Shown piece after piece: positions 55,955 to 64,000 of a stretch of 64,000 nt of DNA. A program made the position numbers and the translations under genes. The notes under the pieces are model-generated. The model searched no databases. It had not been told where the DNA came from and saw nothing but the letters and a program-made list of their open reading frames with translations. The DNA comes from Ariolimax columbianus (lineage: Eukaryota; Mollusca; Gastropoda; Stylommatophora; Arionidae): contig JAVGWX010000011.1 in NCBI GenBank assembly GCA_036924085.1, positions 41,977,470 to 42,041,469 of the forward strand, read 5' to 3'. The first letter of the stretch is position 1. Each line of letters begins with the position of its first letter.

Positions 55955-57630
55955 CTCGTCATTTGATGATCCTCTCTTTCCTCATTATTTGATGATCCTC
56001 TCGTTCTTCCTCATTTGATGATATGGGATCAAGATGCTGAGCAGCGTATGAGCTGCAGTGGTCAGCGAACCATAGCTGACTGCTAGCGTCAGGGCCATCA
56101 AACCAGAGCTGCCAAGACCCTTCTACACTTCCACGAGGTGATCCTGGATAACAGACTGCAGTAGGGCAGACTGACTAAGTAGAAGGGATCGAAGAGGGAA
56201 TGCTAACCCGGTACTAAAAAATGATTGCTGAAGTCGGATGTGTTGGACTGAAAGGTGCAAATATCGCAGTCAAGCTGTAAACTACGACACAATGCATTCC
56301 GTTCTCTGGACTACATCTTTCTACTGAAGCCCTTTCAGGGTTTAGTAGCGGGAGATTGAGAACGAACGAAGCCAAGCCATTTGATTATCCTCTCGTTGGT
56401 CCTCGTCATTTAATTTTCCTCTCGTTGTTCCTCATTATTTGATGATCCTCTCGTTCCTCATTTGATGACCCTCTCGTTCCTCGGCATTTGATGATCCTCT
56501 TGTGCCTCGTCATTTGATGATTCTCTCATGCCTCGTCATTTGATGATCCTCTCGTGCCTCGTCATTTGATGATCCTCTTGTTGTTCCTCGTCATTTGATG
56601 ATCCTCTTGTTGTTCCTCGTCATTTGATGATCCTCTCGTGCCTCGTCATTTGATGATCCTCTTGTTGTTCCTCGTCATTTGATGATCCTCTCGTGCCTCG
56701 GCATTTGATGATCCTCTTGTGCCTCGTCATTTGATGATTCTCTCATGCCTCGTCATTTGATGATCCTCTCCTGCCTCGTCATTTGATGATCCTCTTGTTG
56801 TTCCTCGTCATTTGATGATCCTCTCGTGCCTCGTCATTTGATGATCCTCTTGTTGTTCCTCGTCATTTGATGATCCTCTCGTGCCTCGTCATTTGATGAT
56901 CCTCTTGTTGTTCCTCGTCATTTGATGATCCTCTCATGCCTCGTCATTTGATGATCCTCTCGTGCCTCGTCATTTGATGATCCTCTTGTTGTTCCTCGTC
57001 ATTTGATGATCCTCTCATGCCTCGTCATTTGATGATCCTCTCGTGCCTCGTCATTTGATGATCCTCTTGTTGTTCCTCGTCATTTGATGATCCTCTCGTG
57101 CCTCGTCATTTGATGATCCTCTCCTGCCTCGTCATTTGATGATCCTCTCGTGCCTCGTCATTTGATGATCCTCTCGTGCCTCGTCATTTGATGATCCTCT
57201 CCTGCCTCGTCATTTGATGATCCTCTCGTGCCTCGTCATTTGATGATGCTTTTGTGCCTCGTCATTTGATGATCCTCTTGTTGTTCCTCGTCATTTGATG
57301 ATCCTCTCGTGCCTCGTCATTTGATGATCCTCTCCTGCCTCGTCATTTGATGATCCTCTCGTGCCTCGTCATTTGATGATGCTTTTGTGCCTCGTCATTT
57401 GATGATCCTCTTGTTGTTCCTCGTCATTTGATGATCCTCTCGTGCCTCGTCATTTGATGATCCTCTCGTGCCTCGTCATTTGATGATCCTCTCGTGCCTC
57501 GTCATTTGATGATCCTCTCCTGCCTCGTCATTTGATGATCCTCTCGTGCCTCGTCATTTGATGATGCTTTTGTGCCTCGTCATTTGATGATCCTCTTGTT
57601 GTTCCTCGTCATTTGATGATCCTCTCGTTG
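55955..57630 (+). repeat. Minisatellite, 26- and 29-bp units, about 48 copies
   Basis: The core CTCGTCATTTGATGATCCTC is followed by TCGTGC (26 bp), TTGTTGTTC (29 bp) or TCCTGC. Higher-order blocks of several units repeat. A SINE-like element interrupts it at 56023-56377. Confidence 0.95.
56023..56377 (+). mobile_element. GAA/GCCAA-tailed SINE-like element, full-length copy nested in a minisatellite
   Basis: The 355-bp element is flanked by CATTTGATGAT (56012-56022) and CATTTGATTAT (56378-56388), an 11-bp duplication with one difference. It starts ATGGGATCAAGATGCTGAGC, contains the central block GCTGAAGTCGGATGTGTTGG (from about 56227) and ends GAACGAACGAAGCCAAGC. No convincing tRNA boxes were seen in the head. 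Confidence 0.9.
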
Positions 57631-57794
57631 TTGATCATAAATAGTTTGTTGCTATTTACCTTTTTCTTGGTGTACCCTGTCGGGACCATTTTGGGAATGG
57701 GTATATTTATTTCTTATCCATAATTGATAGGGACGCCTTTTATTTATTAATTTTTTTTAAAATAATTTGTTTATTATGTAGATTTTTTAAAATG

Positions 57795-58589
57795 AAGGCA
57801 TTATTCTTACTGATAGACGAGTCACTACTCAACAACTGGCTTTACAGCTGTCAATCAGCATTGGTAGTGCAAATGCAGTTATAAAAATTCTCAGAATTTC
57901 TAAGGTTTGCGCAAGATGTGTTCCTCGAAGTCACAAATGACCACCGATTGCAAATGCACCAATTTCTTCTGAATTGTTGGAGCGTTTCAATTCTGATGAG
58001 ATAACTTGTGGCTAATATCGTTACACCTGACAAAACCTGGGCACATCATTTTGAGCCTGAGACAAAAAGACATTCAAGACATTCCATGGAGTGGTATCAC
58101 CCGCAATCGCCACGAAGAAAAAAAATCAATATAACTCCTTCAGCTTTGAAAGGTCATGATCACTGTCTTTTGGGACATTAAAGGTGTGATTCTTGTGAGT
58201 GTGATGCCAAGGGAAGAGACAATAAATTTGCAAGCTTACATTAAGACATTGGAAAAACTCAATCGACATTTCAGCAGACCTGCTTTTCCTGCACGACAAT
58301 GCGCACTCTCACACAAGTCTGGAAACACGGGAAGTAATCACCAAATTGGGTTGGACTGTACTACCCCATCCACCCTACAGTCCCGATTTGGCACCCTCTG
58401 ATTTGCATCTCGTTGGTCCACTCAAAGATGCACTCCGTGGTACAAGGTTTAGAAGATGATGAAGAAGTAATTCATGCAGCCAAGAAATGGCTACATGATC
58501 AAGACAAAATCTGGTACGGGCTATAAATACATGCACTTGTCTCCCTCTGGCATAAAGCTGTACAAGTTGATGGAGATTATGTTGAATAA
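57795..58589 (+). pseudogene. mariner transposase pseudogene (DD34D-type)
   Basis: Frame-hopping coding order: LALQLSISIGSANAVIK (second helix-turn-helix), PDKTWAHHFEPETKRHS (first catalytic Asp region), SMEWYHPQSPRRKK, TVFWDIKGVILV-like sequence, FLHDNAHSHTSLETREVI (second Asp), then LPHPPYSPDLAPSDLHLVGP (third Asp region). It ends with LVSLWHKAVQVDGDYVE. Multiple stops and frameshifts make it inactive. Inverted repeats were not identified. Confidence 0.88.
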
Positions 58590-59535
58590 TACAGTTGTTT
58601 ACATGACATATCCATGTATATTGTGTGGAAATGTCATACCTTTTGAATTAACGGCTCCTGAGAAAAACGATGTGGTGCATTACTTTCTGAACGCCTCTCG
58701 TAATTTTAATAATGTCCCCTGTTTTTGGAAGGTCTATTTGGACGAGAGAAGCGGCTGGTCGATCGGTTTGGATACGAGTTTTCTGACCACGAGGACATGA
58801 GTTCAAGACCTTGGTAACGCATATGGTCTTTTATTCCGGAGGTAAAATAAAAAACGTTGCATACACAGTGCATGTCGACCAAATGGTCAAGCGGCCTTTA
58901 TTCTTCAGCTTTATAAATACCTCCACAGGAAGTCATACCAATGGTAATACATTTCTTAGTGCAGTGATACATTTTATATTTAGTTGGTCGAATCCCTTAA
59001 CTATTTTTTTTGCAGCGACGAGACTCCTTATCCTGAAGGATGTTGGTTTGAATCCTGGCTGTCTATTCCTTTCGTTTCACTTTTTCTGTCTTGTGTATAA
59101 GTTTCATCTTTGAGGTGCAAAAGCATTCAAGCAAACCTCTCTAAGCAGGTCTGTTCTGTGCTATTTTCACATGTTCCTTGCAGCTTCTCTCTCCTTTTTT
59201 GTATCGACCTCTAGATCTCTTGTCCCTGTGTTCTTTGACCTTCCTTTGTTTTTATTGCGCAGGGAGTTTCATGACAGAGATTGCCTGGTGATATTAGCTT
59301 TGGGCTTTCGCAATATGGGGCATATCCAGAATTACATTCTTTCTAAGATTCTTCATTTATCTTTTTTCTGTTCTTTCCCAGAAACTTTAGATTTAACCAT
59401 GTCGAACCTATTCCGGCATAGAATATGAATCAGGGATTTGTTGATAAAGACATATCCTCACTGCATATTGAGTTTGGCTGTTCGATATGTGTCCACTCTA
59501 AATAGAAAAACCGACCAGATTGGTATTCAAAATTG
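58590..59535. other. Unassigned interval with weak tRNA-like words
   Basis: GAGTTCAAGACC near 58800 and GGTTTGAATCC near 59046 resemble B boxes but lack convincing A boxes. Open frames here show no motif. Confidence 0.38.
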
Positions 59536-61205
59536 GAATCTTGGAATGTATTATGATCATTTTAGATTTCAAGATTCTTATCTTAGATTGTATTATGATC
59601 ATTTCAGATTTCAAGATTATTATCTTAGAATGTATTATGATCATTTTATATTTCAAGATTCTTATCTTAGAATGTATTATGATCATTTTAGATTTCAAGA
59701 TTCTTATCTTAGAATGTATTCTGATCATTTTAAAGTCAAAGGTTCTCATCTTAGAATGTATTCTGATCATTTTAAAGTCAAAGGTTCTCATCTTAGAATG
59801 TATTATGATCATTTTAAGTGTTCAAGATTCTTATCTTAGAATGTATTATGATCATTTTAGTGTTCAAGATTCTTATCTTAGAATGTATTATGATCATTTT
59901 AGTGTTCAAGATTCTTATCTTAGAATGTAATATGATCATTTTAGTGTTCAAGATTATTATCTTAGAATGTATTGTGATCATTTAAGTGTTCAAGATTCTT
60001 ATCTTAGAATGTATTCTGATCATTTTCGTGTTCAAGATTCTTATCTTAGAATTTATTATGATCATTTTAGTGTTCAAGATTCTTATCTTAGAATGTATTC
60101 TGATCATTTTAAAGTCAAAGGTTCTCATCTTAGAATGTATTCTGATCATTTTAAAGTCAAAGGTTCTCATCTTAGAATGTATTCTGATCATTTTAAAGTC
60201 AAAGGTTCTCATTTTAGAATATATTATGATCATTTTAGTGTTCAAGATTCTCATCTTAGAATGTATTATGATCATTTTAAAGTCAAAGGTTCTCATCTTA
60301 GAATGTATTCTGATCATTTTAAAGTCAAAGGTTCTCATCTTAGAATGTATTCTGATCATTTTAAAGTGAAAGGTTCTCATCTTAGAATGTATTATCATCC
60401 TTTTAGTGTTCAAGATTCTTATCTTAGAATGTATTCTGATCATTTTAAAGTCAAAGGTTCTCATCTTAGAATGTATTATGATCATTTTAGATTTCAAGAT
60501 TCTTATATTGGAATATATTACGATCATTTTAGATTGTAAGATTCCTATTCTAGAAGACATTTTTGATAGTGGTACAGTGGGTTCCGTCCCACTGCAACAT
60601 CCAAGGCAACGAGGAGGCAGACAGACTGGCAAAAGAAGGTGCAAGACTACCACAAACAGATACCAGTATGACGTACGAAGAGTCAAAACGGCTTATCAAA
60701 GCCAGATACATGACCAAATGGGAAACCGAACATACTGGTTACACCAAAAACGATGCCTATTACCAGTTGAACCGAAGAGAGCAGGTCGTTGTCTTCAGAC
60801 TTCGCACTGGCCACAACAGACTGAGGTACCACCTATTCAACAAATTGAAGATAGGGTGTACCGACGAATGCCCGTGCGGTACTGGTAAAATGACCGCTGA
60901 ACATCTGCTGCAGAACTGCCCGACATACGAGGATCAGAGAGAGCAGATGTGGCCATTACCAGTGGAACTGCAAGACAAGCTCTATGGCAGTGGCGAGAGC
61001 CTCAGGATGACCGCCGCTTTTTTCGAAAAAATAATGGTTACTGTCTGACTGCGTACGCAGAAGAAGAAGAAGAAGAAGATTTCAAGATTCTTATATTAGA
61101 ATATATTACGATCATTTTAGATTGTAAGATTCCTATTCTAGAAGACATTTTTGATCATTGTAGAATTCAAGATTCATATCTTAGAATGCATTCTGATCAT
61201 TTTAG
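59536..61205 (+). repeat. Minisatellite, 42-bp unit, interrupted by a LINE
   Basis: TTAGAATGTATTATGATCAT plus TTTAGTGTTCAAGATTCTTATC, with a second variant (AAAGTCAAAGGTTCTCATC). Each unit has the palindrome TGATCA and equals 14 codons, so frames stay open on both strands. The LINE at 60568-61077 interrupts it; units after it are diverged. Confidence 0.95.
60568..61077 (+). mobile_element. 5'-truncated copy of the RNase H LINE, nested in the 42-bp array
   Basis: It begins AGTGGTACAGTGGG (equivalent to 20016 of the full-length copy) and ends in (GAA)n. It is flanked by a 78-bp direct repeat (60490-60567 and 61078-61155) with one mismatch. The C-terminal RNase H end and Cys/His domain are open from 60563 to the TGA at 61046-61048, with a sense TAC at the site that is nonsense in the full-length copy. 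Confidence 0.92.
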
Positions 61206-61329
61206 AGTTACATATGGTCTTCAAAATGTCTTGTAATACTACGAGCTGGTTTTCTTAATGCTCTGTTCACATTTTAATTGGAGGTGATGATGGAAGTAGC
61301 CAGTAGAAATTGAAACTTAGCGGTCAAGG

Positions 61330-62040
61330 TACATTGTTAACGAATACGTGCCATCAAATTTGCGGATGATCAAGCCTATTATAGAAGGAACGTTGAAATC
61401 ATTACAAATACTTCTCACCAAGATCAACGACACAAACCAAGTCATTTGGTTTGAGGACAAATGTTAGTAAAACAAAAGCGATGGTAATAGCCAAACAAAC
61501 CCACAGATCAAATATCAGCATCGAAGGCAGATCATATAACACGCGCACATGTTTTAATATTTGGACCAAAGTATTACAGAGAAGGCTCGCTGCGAAATTG
61601 AAATTATAATTTGGATCGCAGTAGCAAAAAAAGCATTCCGTGGGCCACAACAACTTCTAACAACAAATGACGACAATATTGAAATTCGGAAATTAATAAT
61701 TACTATACATTGTACGCTAAACAAAAAGGATGAAAAGGCATTATAAGCTTTGAGATCTGGTGCTATAGCAGGATGCATAGGGTAAGATGGACAGAACAAA
61801 GTCATACAAACAACTGCTGAAAGGGACGAGGCCGCATAGACAACTAAAAAAGATACACAGGTAGATTGTCATGGCTTAGCCATAACGGGAGACATGGAGG
61901 TTTACTATTGGAAATACTAGAAGGGGGAAAGAAGATCCGTCTAAGAAGTAATGACATCACACAGGCTTACAAAAACATTGGGGTGCAGACTGATACTGAG
62001 CTGACGAGATCTGTTGGAAACAGAGTGCAGTTATAACAGA
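61330..62040 (+). pseudogene. LINE reverse transcriptase fragment (RTE-like)
   Basis: KFADDQAYYRR near 61357 is the catalytic box. ARCEIEIIIWIAVAKKAF near 61590 is the thumb-to-tail linker. Further on, RNREQWSDMIRR-like coding near 62030 is the C-terminus. Several frameshifts. It passes directly into the next array. Confidence 0.68.
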
Positions 62041-62955
62041 GAACGGTGGAGTGACATGATCAGAAGACGTCAACACCACTCACCGGAGTGACTAACAGAA
62101 GAATGTGGCGTGACATGATCAAAAAGCTTCAACACCAGTCTCCAGACTGACTGAGGACAGTGGTGTGACATGATGAGAAGACTTCAACACCACTCACCGG
62201 AGTGACTAACAGAGGACAGTGATGTGACATGATCAGAAGACTTCAACACTAGTCCCTGGAGTGACTAACAGAGGACAGTGATGTGACATGATCAGAAGAC
62301 TTCAACACTAGTCCCTGGAGTGACTAACAGAGGACAGTGATGTGACATGATCAGAAGACTTCAACACTAGTCCCTGGAGTGACTAACAGAGGACAGTGAT
62401 GTGACATGATCAGAAGACTTCAACACTAGTCCCTGGAGTGACTAACAGAGGACAGTGATGTGACATGATCAGAAGACTTCAACACTAGTCCCTGGAGTGA
62501 CTAACAGAGGACAGTGATGTGACATGATCAGAAGACTTCAACACTAGTCCCTGGAGTGACTAACAGAGGACAGTGATGTGACATGATCAGAAGACTTCAA
62601 CACTAGTCCCTGGAGTGACTAACAGAGGACAGTGATGTGACATGATCAAAAGACTTCCAATACCGGTTCACGGACTAACAGAGGACAGTGGCGTGACATG
62701 ATCAGAAGACTTCCAATACCGGTTCACGGACTGACTAACAGAGGACAGTGGCGTGACATGATCAGAAGACTTCCAATACCGGTTCACGGACTGACTAACA
62801 GAGGATAGTGGCGTGACATGATCAGAAGACTTCCAATACCGGTTCACGGACTGACTAACAGAAGAAGGTGGCGTGACATGATGAGAAGACTTCCAATACC
62901 GGTTCACGGACTGACTAACAGAGGATAGTGGCGTGACATGATCAGAAAACCAGCA
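62030..62955 (+). repeat. Minisatellite, 59- and 60-bp units, about 15 copies, LINE 3'-end derived
   Basis: The left block has a 59-bp unit (CAGAGGACAGTGATGTGACA, ... CACTAGTCCCTGGAGTGAC). The right block has a 60-bp unit (CAGTGGCGTGACATGATC, ... CCAATACCGGTTCACGGAC). The first units read REQWSDMIRRRQHHSP, the end of the LINE just upstream. Confidence 0.93.
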
Positions 62956-63094
62956 CGACGCACCGGACTGACTAACCTGATGATGATAACACTTTGTACT
63001 GCATGTCTTTTTATATCCTGGTTTTGACATCCTCATCTGATTAGCCTGTCTTATGATGCTCCCAAGGTACATAACTCTCTAGTCATGACGATCA

Positions 63095-63412
63095 ACGTCC
63101 ACTAGTTTTTTCTTCTTCTATCCGCTTCTTCTATTTTGTCTTTCAATGTTAGGTTATTAAGAGATCTCTAGAACAAGCCAGATTGTGTTCCTCGTGCACA
63201 GTGGCGTTCACCACCATCGATATTTCTGTAATCTTCGTTATCCTTCAATTCGCTGTAGCTAAATATCATTAGTTGTTGGGCACTGCTGTGTTGTGGCAGC
63301 TTTGTTACGTGGTCAAACCGTTTCAATTGCTGTCTTTTAATGTAGTCTAATTCTGCTGTTGTTCTCACAAGTCTCCCGATGTCTTCGTTTCTGATTCTAG
63401 TTGTTTAAATAT
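63095..63412 (-). pseudogene. LINE polymerase C-terminal fragment (minus)
   Basis: The minus strand reads RIRNEDIRRLVRTTAELDYI, KRQQLKRFDHVTKLPQHSSA and ends NNLTLKDKIEEADR, the typical tail of an endonuclease-reverse transcriptase LINE. 5' part missing. Confidence 0.7.
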
Positions 63413-64000
63413 GTATACCGAGAGATCAAATATGATTTGCTGTGTGATTCTTGTCTCGATGTTGTTTTATTTTGTGTCATCAGAGCATCATGTTTTTTTG
63501 TTATGCACCGAGTACTAATTCTAGCTAACGGTTTTCTATGCAATGTTCGCCGTGTCCTCACGATACATTTCCTGACTACCTCACTTTCTTATACGAGGCA
63601 TGTACTAGAACGTATGGTACGTTCATTAAATAATTTAGTGAAGTACTGAAAGTGTACAGTGCATTCAGATAACCAGTTGACAGTATAACAAGGCAGGCTT
63701 TTTTTCTGGAATTCCCAGGTCAAGAGAAGTTCAGATACACAAAAACACACACAAAGACAAGAACTCGAGATAAATACAAACGAGATAATGAAGACGTTGA
63801 GAGAGTTGAAACGTGCAACTCACGACAGAATGACTTGACGGATATTTATTAAAGATATATACTCCACTTGAAGCTGAATGGATTTGATTGAATAATTAAT
63901 TCATTGATTTATTGGTTAAGGTTTTATGCTTAAAAATGTATTCAGTCGGAAATGTTTTATTAAAAATTCAGTGGCAGTCAATTTACTAAAGAATACTTCT
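63413..64000. other. Unassigned interval to window end
   Basis: AT-rich, with an 82-codon frame (63401-63649) that shows no recognised motif. Confidence 0.35.

Noticed and set aside
59982..60686. Repetitive open frames on both strands over the 42-bp array
   Set aside because: A 14-codon period without stops explains them; a nested LINE interrupts the array.

Overview
The window looks like intron-rich, repeat-dominated nuclear DNA from an invertebrate animal. A mollusc, perhaps a gastropod, is my best inference, from the glycosyltransferase family 92 gene, the mix of RNase H-bearing, CR1-like and RTE-like LINEs, the mariner relics, and the large number of transposon-derived minisatellites. 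There is no bacterial gene organisation, CRISPR array or operon.

Only one host protein-coding gene is supported. It is a GT92-type Golgi glycosyltransferase on the minus strand. A large 5' coding exon (22109-23464) ends in a canonical splice donor. A terminal exon (8927-9202) begins after a canonical acceptor in the same phase. The two are separated by a 12.9 kb intron, and the joined product would be about 543 residues.

That intron holds a nearly intact, complete LINE (14409-20534) with a 14-bp target-site duplication, inserted into an older LINE. Its single long ORF encodes endonuclease, reverse transcriptase and RNase H, and one nonsense codon cuts off a C-terminal Cys/His domain. Its long 5' region carries diverged tandem units, two of which contain a segment matching the 18S rRNA 'GGAATTGACGGAAGGGCACC' region. 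The ORF start codon lies inside a block shared with two SINE-like families. At least four 5'-truncated relatives are scattered at 37.5, 42.2, 42.8 (minus) and 60.6 kb.

Other mobile DNA: two CR1-like LINE copies with (TTAAG)n tails; about ten RTE-like or similar LINE fragments; a SINE-like family ending in (GAA)n or (GCCAA)n, with target-site duplications of 10-14 bp; two copies of a tRNA-derived SINE; four mariner relics, one of them a foldback form with two outward-facing transposase 3' ends; and a dispersed family, here called D, with at least six copies.

About one fifth of the window is minisatellite with units of 18-60 bp. Several arrays are amplified pieces of the adjacent mobile element, usually the 3' end of a LINE. 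The largest, 66 units of 52 bp at 43724-47155, matches the tail module of family D. Most long ORFs in these arrays exist only because the units lack stop codons.

The layout from left to right is: LINE and SINE relics (0-8.9 kb), the GT92 gene and its intron (8.9-23.5 kb), minisatellites and LINE relics (23.5-36.7 kb), CR1 with a nested LINE, mariner and a 40-bp array (36.7-41.5 kb), LINE 3' copies and the giant 52-bp array (42-47.2 kb), further arrays, a SINE and an RTE endonuclease relic (47.7-53 kb), mariner and family D copies with arrays (53.6-61.2 kb), and a LINE with a 3'-derived array (61.3-63.4 kb).
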